In this document: one piece after another, positions 45,442 to 54,796 of the stretch
Layout of the letters: each line of letters opens with the position of its first letter
Numbering within the stretch: position 1 is the first letter of the stretch
Source of the DNA: Bradyrhizobium lablabi
GTDB lineage: Bacteria; Pseudomonadota; Alphaproteobacteria; Rhizobiales; Xanthobacteraceae
Assembly: GCF_900141755.1 (NCBI RefSeq)
Contig: NZ_LT670844.1
Span: 186,001-250,000, forward strand
DNA: 64,000 nucleotides
Reading direction: 5' to 3'
Notes under the pieces: generated by a model
The model's database searches: none
Told to the model about the DNA's origin: nothing
What the model saw: only the letters and a program-made list of their open reading frames with translations
Made by a program: the position numbers and the translations under genes

Positions 45442-46194
45442 TCAGGCCGCGTCTTCGAACTGCGTGTAGCCGGAAGCCTCGAGCTCCAGCGCCAGTTCCT
45501 TGTCGCCGCTCTTCACCACGCGGCCCTTCGACATCACGTGCACGAAGTCCGGCACGATGTAGTTCAGAAGCCGCTGGTAATGCGTGATCACCACCAACGC
45601 ACGGTCGGGCGAGCGCAGCGCGTTGACACCGTCGGCGGCAATCCGCAGCGCGTCGATGTCGAGGCCGGAATCCATCTCGTCGAGGATGCACAGGCTCGGT
45701 TCGAACAGCGCCATCTGCAGAATCTCGTTGCGCTTCTTCTCGCCGCCGGAGAAGCCGACATTGACGCCACGCCGCAGCATATCCTGGGGAATGTTGAGTT
45801 TCGCTGCGACTTCGCGGACCTTCTTCAAAAAGTCCGGCGTCGAGAATTCGCTCTCGCCGCGCGCCTTGCGCTGGGCATTCAGCGCGGTGCGCAGGAACGT
45901 CATGGTCGCGACACCCGGAATCTCCACCGGATATTGGAACGCCAGGAACACGCCCTTGGCGGCGCGCTCATCCGGCGACATCTCCAACAGGTCTTCGCCG
46001 TTGAACAGGATCTCGCCGCCGGTGACTTCATAGCCCGGCTTGCCGGCGATGACATGGCTCAGCGTCGATTTGCCGGAACCGTTCGGCCCCATGATCGCGT
46101 GCACCTCGCCCTTGTTCACGGTGAGCGAAAGCCCGTGGAGAATTTCACGATCCTCGACACGAACCTGCAGATCTCTAACTTCGAGTAATGGCAT
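45442..46194 (-). CDS. sufC: Fe-S assembly ATPase SufC
   Basis: A 250-residue ABC-type ATPase from ATG 46194. Walker A is GPNGSGKSTLSHVIAG, the signature FSGGEKKRNEILQMALFEP and Walker B LCILDEMDSGLDIDAL. The replacement of the usual SGGQ by SGGEKKR is typical of SufC. It drives the conformational change of the SufBCD scaffold. It sits between sufB and sufD. Confidence 0.95.
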   Translation of the reverse strand: MPLLEVRDLQVRVEDREILHGLSLTVNKGEVHAIMGPNGSGKSTLSHVIAGKPGYEVTGGEILFNGEDLLEMSPDERAAKGVFLAFQYPVEIPGVATMTFLRTALNAQRKARGESEFSTPDFLKKVREVAAKLNIPQDMLRRGVNVGFSGGEKKRNEILQMALFEPSLCILDEMDSGLDIDALRIAADGVNALRSPDRALVVITHYQRLLNYIVPDFVHVMSKGRVVKSGDKELALELEASGYTQFEDAA

Positions 46195-46254
46195 TCTTTT
46201 TCCTAACTCAGTCATCCCTGCGCAGCAGCCTAGCCGCTATCGCCTGCACGACGT

Positions 46255-47736
46255 TTATCCAACCGAACCTTCCAGCGAGATCGAGATCAGCTTCTGTGCC
46301 TCGACCGCGAACTCCATCGGCAGCTGCTGCAGCACGTCCTTCACAAAACCGTTGACCACGAGGCCGACGGCCTCTTCCTGCGACAGCCCGCGCTGCACGC
46401 AATAGAACAGCACGTCTTCCGAAATTTTTGACGTGGTCGCCTCGTGCTCGAACAGCGCGGAAGAGTTCTTGGCCTCGATATAGGGCACGGTGTGCGCGCC
46501 GCATTTGTCGCCGATCAGAAGTGAGTCACACGCGGTAAAATTGCGCGCGCCGGTGGCCTTGCGATGCGCGGTCACGAGCCCGCGATAGGTGTTTTGCGAG
46601 ACGCCGGCGGCGATGCCCTTGGAGATAATCCGGCTGGTCGTGTTCTTGCCCAGATGGATCATCTTGGTGCCGCTATCGACCTGCTGATGGCCGTTCGAAA
46701 TCGCGATCGAATAAAATTCGCCTCGCGAATTATCGCCGCGCAAAATGCAGCTCGGATATTTCCAGGTGATTGCGGAACCCGTCTCGACCTGGGTCCACGA
46801 GATCTTCGAATTGTCGCCGCGGCAATCGCCGCGCTTGGTGACAAAATTGTAGATGCCGCCCTTGCCCTCGGAGTTGCCGGGGTACCAGTTCTGCACCGTC
46901 GAATATTTTATCTCGGCATCATCGAGCGCGACCAGTTCGACGACCGCGGCGTGCAACTGGTTCTCGTCGCGCTGCGGCGCGGTGCAGCCTTCGAGATAGC
47001 TGACGTAAGCGCCCTTGTCGGCGATGATGAGCGTCCGCTCGAACTGCCCGGTGTTGCGCTCGTTGATGCGGAAATAGGTCGACAGTTCCATCGGGCAGCG
47101 CACGCCCGGCGGCACATAGACGAACGAGCCGTCGGAGAACACCGCCGAGTTCAACGTGGCGAAGAAATTGTCGGAAGTAGGCACCACCGTGCCGAGGTAC
47201 TTCTTCACGAGATCAGGATGCTCGCGGATCGCTTCCGAGATCGGCATGAAGATCACGCCGGCCTTCTTCAGCTCTTCCTTGAAGGTGGTCGCAACGGAAA
47301 CCGAATCGAACACGGCATCGACGGCGATCTTGCGCTGGCCCTCCGGCCGCACGACGCCTTCCAGCACTTCGACCTCGCGCAAGGGAATGCCGAGCTTTTC
47401 GTAGGTCTTGAGAATTTCCGGATCGATCTCGTCCAGCGACGACACCGACTTCTTCGGCTTCGGCGCTGAGTAGTAATAGAGATCCTGATAATCGATCTTG
47501 GGATAATCGACGCGCGCCCATTTTGGCTCGGTCATGGTCAGCCAGCGGCGAAAAGCCTCCAGACGCCATTCCAGCATCCACGCCGGTTCGCTCTTTTTCG
47601 CAGAAATGAAGCGGACGGTATCTTCCGATAGCCCCTTCGGGGCCTTGTCGGACTCGATTACGGTCTCAAACCCATAACGATATTGATCGACGTCGATCCG
47701 GCGCACCCGATCGACGGTCTCCTGTACGGCCGCCAT
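46255..47736 (-). CDS. sufB: Fe-S cluster assembly protein SufB
   Basis: A 493-residue protein from ATG 47736, preceded by GGAGG; a start at 47760 adds eight residues. Conserved SufB segments are visible: [60 protein letters not shown] and the C-terminal [20 protein letters not shown]. SufB carries the site on which clusters are built. It is the first of the tight sufBCDS(T)A genes, after a 94-base gap from the desulfurase gene. Confidence 0.95.
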   Translation of the reverse strand: MAAVQETVDRVRRIDVDQYRYGFETVIESDKAPKGLSEDTVRFISAKKSEPAWMLEWRLEAFRRWLTMTEPKWARVDYPKIDYQDLYYYSAPKPKKSVSSLDEIDPEILKTYEKLGIPLREVEVLEGVVRPEGQRKIAVDAVFDSVSVATTFKEELKKAGVIFMPISEAIREHPDLVKKYLGTVVPTSDNFFATLNSAVFSDGSFVYVPPGVRCPMELSTYFRINERNTGQFERTLIIADKGAYVSYLEGCTAPQRDENQLHAAVVELVALDDAEIKYSTVQNWYPGNSEGKGGIYNFVTKRGDCRGDNSKISWTQVETGSAITWKYPSCILRGDNSRGEFYSIAISNGHQQVDSGTKMIHLGKNTTSRIISKGIAAGVSQNTYRGLVTAHRKATGARNFTACDSLLIGDKCGAHTVPYIEAKNSSALFEHEATTSKISEDVLFYCVQRGLSQEEAVGLVVNGFVKDVLQQLPMEFAVEAQKLISISLEGSVG

Positions 47737-47830
47737 TCCATCCTCCGCTCGCGGTTTCAAGGACCGCGGTGGATCAATTCCGAAAGACTATTACGATGTT
47801 TCCCGGACGAAATCACCTGCTTAGAACCGT

Positions 47831-48988
47831 TCAAGCCGTGTTTCGTCGCTCCCCTGTAAGTAAGGTACCGGCGAGCTTTCGCCAAGCCTTAATGGCCAAA
47901 TCAATGTCCGCCTCGGAGGTAGACCAGCCCAGACTAAGCCGCACCGCTCCCTTCGCAAGCTCGGGACCGTACCCCATGGCTTCGAGCACGTGGGAAGGCT
48001 GCACCTTGCCCGAAGAACAAGCGGAACCCGAGGATACCGCTACGCAAGTGAGGTCGAAGCCGATTATCGCAGTCTCGGCGTTCAGGCCGGGCACCGTAAA
48101 CAGGGTCGTATTCGGCAGCCGCGGCGCCTCGGCCGAAAAGACAATGGCCCCCGGGGTCTGCGCCAGACCGCGTTCGAGCCGGTTCCGCAAGGTTTCGAGG
48201 CGCATGGCGTCTTTATCCAGAGCAGCCATGGCGGCCCTGGCCGCGGCCCCAAAGCCCGCGATGCCTGCGACGTTCTCGGTTCCGGCCCGGTGCCCCCGTT
48301 CCTGACCGCCGCCGCGCAACAGCGGTTCAAAGCCCAAAACCCCCTCGGCCAGAACCAGGGCGCCCACCCCCTTGGGGCCGCCGATCTTGTGCGCCGAGAG
48401 CGTCACCAGATCGGCGTTCATCACATTGATATCACAGGGTATTTTTCCGAACGCTTGGATCGCATCGACGTGCAGCAATCCTCCGGCGGCATGGACGATC
48501 CCAGCCGCCTCGTTCACCGGTTGAACAGCGCCAGTCTCGTTGTTGGCCAGCATCACCGAGACCAGCGCCGGCGGCCCATCCTCGAGCATGGACCTCAGAC
48601 GATCGAGATCGACGAGGCCCGAGCGCGTTACACCGAGGCTAGTGATGGCGCCGGCCGGAAACCGACCCCCCGTGAGCACTGAAGCGTGTTCGATGGCCGA
48701 AACCACAAGTCTTTGCACCGGATGCCCGGACGCCCGCCGCAGCCCCGGCGTCAGCGCCAAGGCATTGGCCTCGGTGCCGCCCGACGTGAAGATCACGTTT
48801 TGCGGAAGCGCGCCAATGGCGACCGCGACCGCAGCCCTGGCATCCTCGACCAATTTTCGGGCCTGGCGGCCCTCGGCATGAACCGAGGACGGATTGCCCA
48901 GGATTTCCCACGCCTCCACCATCGCCGCCCTGGCTTCCGGGCGAAGCGGCGTGGTCGCATTCCAGTCGAGATACACCCTGTCAGGCAT
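47831..48988 (-). CDS. Cysteine desulfurase, NifS/IscS type (suf operon head)
   Basis: A 385-residue class I desulfurase: YLDWNATTPLRPEARAAM, PLP lysine in LSAHKIGGPKGVGALVLAEG and catalytic Cys in SSGSACSSGKVQPSHVLEAM, with the longer IscS-like loop. It heads the minus-strand suf operon, which then has its own class II enzyme SufS, so two desulfurases are encoded. A perfect TATAAT (48994-48999 on the minus strand) lies only five bases before the ATG and would give a near-leaderless mRNA if it is the promoter. Confidence 0.9.
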   Translation of the reverse strand: MPDRVYLDWNATTPLRPEARAAMVEAWEILGNPSSVHAEGRQARKLVEDARAAVAVAIGALPQNVIFTSGGTEANALALTPGLRRASGHPVQRLVVSAIEHASVLTGGRFPAGAITSLGVTRSGLVDLDRLRSMLEDGPPALVSVMLANNETGAVQPVNEAAGIVHAAGGLLHVDAIQAFGKIPCDINVMNADLVTLSAHKIGGPKGVGALVLAEGVLGFEPLLRGGGQERGHRAGTENVAGIAGFGAAARAAMAALDKDAMRLETLRNRLERGLAQTPGAIVFSAEAPRLPNTTLFTVPGLNAETAIIGFDLTCVAVSSGSACSSGKVQPSHVLEAMGYGPELAKGAVRLSLGWSTSEADIDLAIKAWRKLAGTLLTGERRNTA

Positions 48989-49311
48989 AGAGTATTATAT
49001 TACCTTAATGACGTGATTTGGAAGCCGGCGGCCGCGTTGAAAAACGTCGCCGGTCACGCTTTACCTTATGCCAAGTGGCGACCGCGGCGTCTCCTGACAA
49101 TCGTCCCGCTAACGCGTTGACCCCACTGGACGATGTTCAAAACCCTTGCTTTTTGCCCCTCGCCTCATGCTAGAACGCGGCCTCCAGTTCACCGAGCGCC
49201 GTTGGCTTCGAGCCGAGCGGCGCCTGATCAGCCCCTTACTCTTGCGAGGGTTTGTCTGCAAAGAGCCAGATGAGCCAGCACAAAGTCGGTTGATTTCGCC
49301 AGGGATCACTA
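48989..49311. other. Divergent spacer upstream of the suf operon
   Basis: No gene is seen in these 323 bases between the suf-head desulfurase (-) and a hydrolase (+). The minus-strand TATAAT at 48994-48999 is the only strong promoter-like hexamer; a -35 match is poor. No Rrf2/IscR gene is here. Confidence 0.45.
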
Positions 49312-49959
49312 ATGCCTGAAGTCATCTTCACCGGCCCCGCAGGCCGCCTCGAAGGCCGTTACCATCCGGCAAAACAGAAGAACGCGCCGATTGCGATGGT
49401 GCTGCACCCGCATCCGCAGTTTCACGGCACGATGAATCACCAGATCATCTACCAGTGCTACTACGCGTTCGCGCATCGCGGATTTTCCGTGCTGCGCTTT
49501 AATTTCCGCGGCGTCGGCCGCAGCCAGGGATCATTCGATCACGGCACCGGCGAACTTTCGGATGCGGCCTCCGCGCTCGATTGGGCGCAGACCATCAATC
49601 CGGAAGCGCGCGCCTGCTGGGTCGCGGGCTTTTCGTTCGGCGCCTGGATCGGCATGCAGCTTCTGATGCGCCGGCCGGAGGTTGAGGGATTTATCTCGAT
49701 CGCGCCACCCGCCAATCTCTACGATTTTTCATTTCTTGCGCCCTGCCCGTCCTCCGGCTTGATCGTGCATGGCGAGAAGGACGCCGTGGTGCCGCCGAAA
49801 GACGTCAACACGCTGGTGGAGAAACTGAAGACGCAAAAGGGCATCGTGATCGACCAGCAGATCATCCCTGGCGCCAACCATTTCTTCGACGGCAAGCTCG
49901 AGCCGTTGATGGAAACGGTGACCGGCTATCTCGACATGCGGCTCGCCAACGTGCGGTAG
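49312..49959 (+). CDS. Alpha/beta hydrolase
   Basis: A 215-residue alpha/beta-hydrolase similar to the short serine hydrolases found next to suf genes in bradyrhizobia: HPHPQFHGTMNHQIIYQCYY, VLRFNFRGVGRSQGSFDHGT, nucleophile elbow AGFSFGAW, acid in GEKDAVVPPKD and His in GANHFFDGKLE. The triad is complete; the substrate is unknown. It is divergent from the suf operon. Confidence 0.85.
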   Translation: MPEVIFTGPAGRLEGRYHPAKQKNAPIAMVLHPHPQFHGTMNHQIIYQCYYAFAHRGFSVLRFNFRGVGRSQGSFDHGTGELSDAASALDWAQTINPEARACWVAGFSFGAWIGMQLLMRRPEVEGFISIAPPANLYDFSFLAPCPSSGLIVHGEKDAVVPPKDVNTLVEKLKTQKGIVIDQQIIPGANHFFDGKLEPLMETVTGYLDMRLANVR

Positions 49960-49992
49960 CGTCGCGCGGGCCATTACATTCAGGCCGTCATC

Positions 49993-50162
49993 ACCCGCCA
50001 ACGGGTCGGCGCTTAGCGCCCGCCCGATGACAGGCTCCAGCGGGTGATCCAGTACGCCGCGGCTTCTCGATCGATCACCAGCGTCTCTGGAATACCGGAT
50101 CGCCCGGTCATAGGCGAGCGGAAGCGACGCCGTCCTTCGGACGGCTATGCCGGGCGATGACA
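49993..50162. repeat. Palindromic repeat region between hydrolase and GST genes
   Basis: Inverted segments GCCGTCATCACCCGC / GCGGGTGAT and GATCGCCCGGTC..GCCGGGCGATGACAG span the gap between two convergent genes. It is a composite extragenic repeat without a gene. Confidence 0.6.
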
Positions 50163-50169
50163 GCTTTGG

Positions 50170-50844
50170 TCAAGCCGCGTCGCGCGCTTGCAATCCCAAC
50201 AGCCACGAATTCCGCCGCTCGATGAACGCGCGCAGCAGCGCCGGATAGTCCGCGCTGACCGCCGATCGCACCGACGGCCGCACCGCAAGCGCCTTGCGCC
50301 ATTGTACGAGCTTCGGCTTGCCCGACAGAATTCCGAAATCCGCGATCTTGTCGAACACATCGAAATAGCGGAACACCGGTCCGAACACCGCATCGACCAG
50401 CGAAAAATCTTCGCCGTCAAACCATGGCGCGGCCGCGACGCGAGCCTCTAGCCGCGCAAAGCGCTGCTCGAGTTGCGACGCCTTGGCCTTGAAAGTCGCC
50501 TCATCGGGCGCCGAATAAAACCCCGCGATATCGCCGAGCACGGCCGATCCGAATTCGATCCAGCCGCGATGCTCGGCGCGCCTCAAGGGATCGGCGGGAT
50601 GCAGCGGTCCTGGTTGCGTCTCCTCAAGGTACTCCAGGATCACCGCCGACTCGAAAATCGCGGCGTCGCCGACTTGGAGCACCGGCGTCTTGCCGAGCGG
50701 CGAGATCGCCAGAAACCAATCCGGCTTGTTGGCGAGATCGATATCGATCCGCTCGAACGAAACGCCCTTTTCGGCGAGCGCGATCACCGCGCGCTGCACA
50801 TAGGGACAAAGCTTGTGGCTGATCAGTTTTATGTGCGCGGCCAT
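50170..50844 (-). CDS. Glutathione S-transferase family protein
   Basis: A 224-residue protein with an N-terminal thioredoxin-like domain (ISHKLCPYVQRAVIALAEKG with a CPYV active-site-like motif, LGKTPVLQVGDAAIFESAVI with the Glu-Ser glutathione-binding pair) and an all-helical C-terminal domain. The CPYx motif is like that of omega- or beta-type GSTs and stringent starvation proteins. Substrate unknown. It is 64 bases downstream of the anmK stop region on the opposite gene order (same strand). Confidence 0.85.
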   Translation of the reverse strand: MAAHIKLISHKLCPYVQRAVIALAEKGVSFERIDIDLANKPDWFLAISPLGKTPVLQVGDAAIFESAVILEYLEETQPGPLHPADPLRRAEHRGWIEFGSAVLGDIAGFYSAPDEATFKAKASQLEQRFARLEARVAAAPWFDGEDFSLVDAVFGPVFRYFDVFDKIADFGILSGKPKLVQWRKALAVRPSVRSAVSADYPALLRAFIERRNSWLLGLQARDAA

Positions 50845-50908
50845 GGCGAATTAACCCCGTTTGATGCAGTTGCATGAACCTACATGCAACTGCATCAATC
50901 CGTCAAGC

Positions 50909-52018
50909 TCACGGCCGGGCGATCACTCCACCGGTCATCGGGATCGGCACGCCCGTCGTCGCCGGATAGCTCAGCGGCAGGCCTTTTAAGCCCCGCGCCG
51001 CCAAAAACCCAAAGGCCTGCGCCTCGATGGCATCCGCCGACCAGCCGAGCGCGTCGGCGGCTTCCACCGTTGCCGGGTCGAGGCGCTCGCGCAGCATCCG
51101 CAGCATGGTCAGGTTGCGCGCGCCGCCGCCGGCGACGATCCAGCACTTCGGCTCTTTCGGCAGTAGCGGCACGATCCGGGCGATGGCTTCGGCCGTGAGC
51201 GCCGTCAGCGTCGCGGCGCCATCGGCGGGAGACATGTCGCGCACCTTGAGCGAGGCAAAATCGTTGCGGTCGAGCGATTTCGGCGGCGGCAGCGCAAAGA
51301 ACGGATGCTGCAGCGCGCGCATCACCCATGCCACGTCCACCGCGCCCTGCGCCGCCGTGCGGCCTTCGCAATCGAACGGCTGTCCCATGGTGCGAAAGAT
51401 GTGATCGTCGAGCAGCGCATTGCCGGGCCCGGTATCGCAGGCGATCAGCGTGTTGGGGCCGTCGATATAGGTGATGTTGGAGACGCCGCCGATATTGACC
51501 ACAACGATCGGGCCTTCGCGCTCCAGCGACTGCGCCAGCGCGCGATGATAGACCGGCACAAGCGGCGCGCCCTGGCCGCCGGCGTCGACGTCGGCCGCGC
51601 GGAAATCATGCATCACCGGGATATGGATCGCCTTGGCGAGCGCCGGACCATCGCCGATCTGCACGGTCATCTTCTCTGCCGGCCGGTGCAGCACGGTCTG
51701 GCCGTGAAAGCCGACGATATCGATGTCTTCATAGCTGATGCGGTTATGCGAGGTGAAGATGGCGACGGCCTCGGCGTGGGCCAAGGTAACGATGCGCTCG
51801 GCCTCGCGCAGGATGCCGGGCCGCGCCTCGCGGTGCAGCAGGTTCGGGGCTTCGTTCAGGGCCTGGCGCAGCAGGCCGCGCTCGTGGTCGGTATAAGCCC
51901 GATAGCCGGAGGGTCCGAACGCCCTGACCTGCTTGCCGTCGGTTTCGATCAAGGCGACGTCGACCCCGTCGAGCGAGGTGCCGCTCATCAGACCGATTGC
52001 CGTCAGCATTATCGCCAT
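50909..52018 (-). CDS. anmK: Anhydro-N-acetylmuramic acid kinase
   Basis: A 369-residue sugar kinase: GLMSGTSLDGVDVALIETDG (phosphate-binding start), NIGGVSNITYI, DTGPGNALLDDHIFRTMGQP and GGGARNLTMLRML. It phosphorylates 1,6-anhydro-MurNAc to MurNAc-6-phosphate in cell-wall recycling, matching the lytic transglycosylase product. The ATG at 52018 or 52009 is the start. It is divergent from tyrS with a 163-base spacer. Confidence 0.93.
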   Translation of the reverse strand: MAIMLTAIGLMSGTSLDGVDVALIETDGKQVRAFGPSGYRAYTDHERGLLRQALNEAPNLLHREARPGILREAERIVTLAHAEAVAIFTSHNRISYEDIDIVGFHGQTVLHRPAEKMTVQIGDGPALAKAIHIPVMHDFRAADVDAGGQGAPLVPVYHRALAQSLEREGPIVVVNIGGVSNITYIDGPNTLIACDTGPGNALLDDHIFRTMGQPFDCEGRTAAQGAVDVAWVMRALQHPFFALPPPKSLDRNDFASLKVRDMSPADGAATLTALTAEAIARIVPLLPKEPKCWIVAGGGARNLTMLRMLRERLDPATVEAADALGWSADAIEAQAFGFLAARGLKGLPLSYPATTGVPIPMTGGVIARP

Positions 52019-52181
52019 GGTGCCTTCGCGACGTCCCTGCCGCCCTGCCCTTGACGCCCGCTTGTGTCAAACCAGCGCATCTTATAATGCCACAGCGCGC
52101 ACGCGTGCAGCAGCCTATTCCTCAGGGTTCCGCAATCCCCTAAGAATAGCGTGAAATAAGAATGATCAGAGTCGCACACGA

Positions 52182-53435
52182 ATGACTACTTTTAAATCCG
52201 ATTTTCTCCATATCTTGCAGGAACGCGGCTTCATCCATCAGTGTTCCGATTTCGAGGGACTGGACGCGCTCGCCGCTAAAGGCGAAGCCACCGCCTATGT
52301 CGGGTATGACTGCACCGCGCCGTCGCTGCATATCGGCAACTTCCTCACCATGATGATGCTGTACTGGCTGCAGCAGAGCGGCAACAAGCCGATCACCCTG
52401 ATGGGCGGCGGCACGACCATGGTCGGCGATCCCTCCGGCAAGGACGAATCGCGCGCGCTGCGCTCGGTCGAGGAGATCGAGGCCAACAAGGCCAGCATCC
52501 GCGGCGTGTTCGCCAAGGTGCTGCGCTACGGTTCCGGCGCGACCGATGCGGTCATGCTGGACAATGCCGAATGGCTAACAAAACTGAACTGGATCGAGAT
52601 GCTGCGCGACATCGGCCGGCATTTCTCGGTCAACCGCATGTTGACGATGGACTCCGTCCGGCTGCGTCTCGAGCGCGAGCAGGAGATGAGTTTCATCGAG
52701 TTCAACTACATGGTCTGCCAGGCCTACGATTTCGTCGAATTATCGCGGCGCGTCGGCTGCCGGTTGCAGATGGGCGGCTCTGACCAGTGGGGCAACATCG
52801 TCAATGGCGTCGACCTCGGCCGCCGCATGGGAACCCCGCAACTGTTCGCGCTGACGACGCCGCTGCTGACGACCGCGTCCGGCGAGAAGATGGGCAAGAC
52901 CGCGAGCGGCGCGGTCTGGCTCAACGCGGAACAATTCAGCCCCTACGATTTCTGGCAATATTGGCGCAACGTCGAAGACGCCGACGTCGTCAAATTCCTA
53001 AAGCTGTTCACGATCCTGCCGATGAACGAGATCGCGCGCCTCGCGGCGTTAAAGGGTTCCGAAATTAACGAAGCCAAGAAGGTGCTGGCGACGGAGGCAA
53101 CCGCGTTGCTGCACGGCCGCGATGCCGCCAACGCCGCATCTGATACCGCGCGTCAAACGTTTGAGGAAGGTCTCGTCGCCGAAAGCCTTCCGACGGTTGC
53201 GATCTCGCGCGGCGAGTTCGATGGCGGGCTTGGTGTGCTGAGCGCTTTTGTCAAAGCAGGCCTGGTCGCGTCGAACGGCGAGGCGCGCCGCCAGATCAAG
53301 GGCGGCGGACTCCGCGTCAACGACGTCGCGGTTTCGGACGAAAAGATGATGCTGAAACCCGGCGACCTCACGCCGGAGGGCGTCATAAAACTCTCCCTCG
53401 GCAAGAAGCGCCACGTCCTGCTCAAGCCTGCATAG
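52182..53435 (+). CDS. tyrS: Tyrosyl-tRNA synthetase
   Basis: A 417-residue class I synthetase. HIGH-like motif [10 protein letters not shown] (His50), KMSKS-like motif EKMGKTASG near residue 230, tyrosine pocket [20 protein letters not shown] and the C-terminal S4 RNA-binding domain ([20 protein letters not shown]). It charges tRNA-Tyr. The anmK-tyrS divergent order is conserved in alphaproteobacteria. Confidence 0.96.
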   Translation: MTTFKSDFLHILQERGFIHQCSDFEGLDALAAKGEATAYVGYDCTAPSLHIGNFLTMMMLYWLQQSGNKPITLMGGGTTMVGDPSGKDESRALRSVEEIEANKASIRGVFAKVLRYGSGATDAVMLDNAEWLTKLNWIEMLRDIGRHFSVNRMLTMDSVRLRLEREQEMSFIEFNYMVCQAYDFVELSRRVGCRLQMGGSDQWGNIVNGVDLGRRMGTPQLFALTTPLLTTASGEKMGKTASGAVWLNAEQFSPYDFWQYWRNVEDADVVKFLKLFTILPMNEIARLAALKGSEINEAKKVLATEATALLHGRDAANAASDTARQTFEEGLVAESLPTVAISRGEFDGGLGVLSAFVKAGLVASNGEARRQIKGGGLRVNDVAVSDEKMMLKPGDLTPEGVIKLSLGKKRHVLLKPA

Positions 53436-53485
53436 GCGCATTCGCTTTGGACCCCTGCTCTTTGGCGCCGAAAAGCGCTCCTTGG

Positions 53486-53535
53486 TGAGCGCGGTCAGCA
53501 AAACTGGAATCCGGTTTTGCGTCCGACCGCGCTCA
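53486..53535. repeat. Perfect 11-bp hairpin before the MFS gene
   Basis: TGAGCGCGGTC (53486-53496) pairs exactly with GACCGCGCTCA (53525-53535). Inside, GCAAAAC and GGTTTTGC form a second stem. The hairpin ends 13 bases before the MFS start codon and could terminate tyrS or mask the MFS ribosome-binding site. Confidence 0.7.
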
Positions 53536-53548
53536 TAACGAGCAAGCC

Positions 53549-54796
53549 ATGGACCAAAATAGCCCAAGCGAAGATTCCGAATTGCGCCCACTGAAATCGG
53601 CGCACACGGCTCTCAGCGTGCTCGCGCTGTGCTTTGCGCTGTCGGTGCTCGGCCGCGGTCTCGGCGAGAGTTTTACGGTTTTCCTCAAACCCATCTCGGA
53701 GAGTTTTGGCTGGGACCGCGCCCAGGTGGTCTCGGTCTATTCGCTGACCGCGCTGGCCGGTGGGCTGGCGGCGCCTCTGGTCGGCCGGCTGTTCGACCGT
53801 TCCGGTCCCCGCACCGTCTATTCGCTCGGACTATTGTTGCTCGCCGGCGCGTTCTTGACCGCCGCGCACGCCCAATATCTCTGGCAGTTCCAGTTGAGCA
53901 TCGGCATCTGCGTCGGTCTCGGCATCGCCTTTATCGGCAATGTTCCAAATTCGATCCTGCTCGGCCGCTGGTTCGGCGCGCGGCTGCCGACCGCGATGGC
54001 GGTGGTGTATTCCGCGACCGGCGCCGGCGTCCTGATCCTGCTGCCGGCGTCGCAAGTCCTGATCGATCATATCGGCTGGCGCGGCGCCTATCAGATTTTT
54101 GGCATTGTCGCGCTGCTGTTGTTGTTGCCGCTATTGCTATTGCCGTGGCGATTGTTCTCCACCGGCTCGCCGCATTTGGCGAAAAGCGCCGCCGCCGGTT
54201 TCGTCGACGAAGGCTGGACGCTGCTCCGCGCGATGCGCCACCACGCGTTCTGGGCCTTGTTTTCGACGTTCTTCTTCACCGCGATCGGCATGTATGCGAT
54301 CGCGCCGCAAATCGTCGCCTATCTGATCGACGCGGGATTTCCGCCGTTACAGGCGGCGACCGCCTGGGGTTTTTCGGGCGTGGTGCTGTTGTTCGGCATG
54401 CTCGGCATCTCCTCGCTCGACGGCCTCATCGGCCGCCGGCCGTCGGTGTTGTTCAGCTATGCGGTGTCGATCGCCGGCATCCTCATGCTGTGGCTCTTGC
54501 AATGGTATCCGAACTACTGGCTGTTGACCGGCTTTGTCGTCTGCTTCGGCAGCATGATCGGCTCGCGCGGCCCGCTACTCACGGCGACCGCGATGAAGAT
54601 CTTTCGGGGAAAGCGGGTCGGCACCATCTACGGCGCGATTTCGATCGGCAGCGGCCTCGGATCGGCGTTCGGCTCCTGGGGCGGCGGCCTGATCCACGAT
54701 GTCAGCCACAGCTATAATCCGCTGATCGTGTTCTCGCTGATCAGCGTCGTCCTGGGGATGATCCCGTTCCTGGTCGTGCCGGCGCTGCGGCGCTAG
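53549..54796 (+). CDS. MFS transporter
   Basis: A 415-residue major facilitator protein with twelve predicted helices in two halves. The GRLFDRSGPRTVYSLG loop between helices 2 and 3 is the MFS motif A, and a loop at about 195-220 divides the halves. The family resembles oxalate/formate antiporter- or monocarboxylate-type MFS proteins, but substrate and direction are unknown. The stop TAG shares the palindrome CTAG with the convergent AsmA-like gene. Confidence 0.85.
   Translation: MDQNSPSEDSELRPLKSAHTALSVLALCFALSVLGRGLGESFTVFLKPISESFGWDRAQVVSVYSLTALAGGLAAPLVGRLFDRSGPRTVYSLGLLLLAGAFLTAAHAQYLWQFQLSIGICVGLGIAFIGNVPNSILLGRWFGARLPTAMAVVYSATGAGVLILLPASQVLIDHIGWRGAYQIFGIVALLLLLPLLLLPWRLFSTGSPHLAKSAAAGFVDEGWTLLRAMRHHAFWALFSTFFFTAIGMYAIAPQIVAYLIDAGFPPLQAATAWGFSGVVLLFGMLGISSLDGLIGRRPSVLFSYAVSIAGILMLWLLQWYPNYWLLTGFVVCFGSMIGSRGPLLTATAMKIFRGKRVGTIYGAISIGSGLGSAFGSWGGGLIHDVSHSYNPLIVFSLISVVLGMIPFLVVPALRR

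Noticed and set aside
46564..47469. 301-codon plus-strand ORF
   Set aside because: Shadow of sufB; composition (His/Arg/Val rich) is typical of antisense frames.
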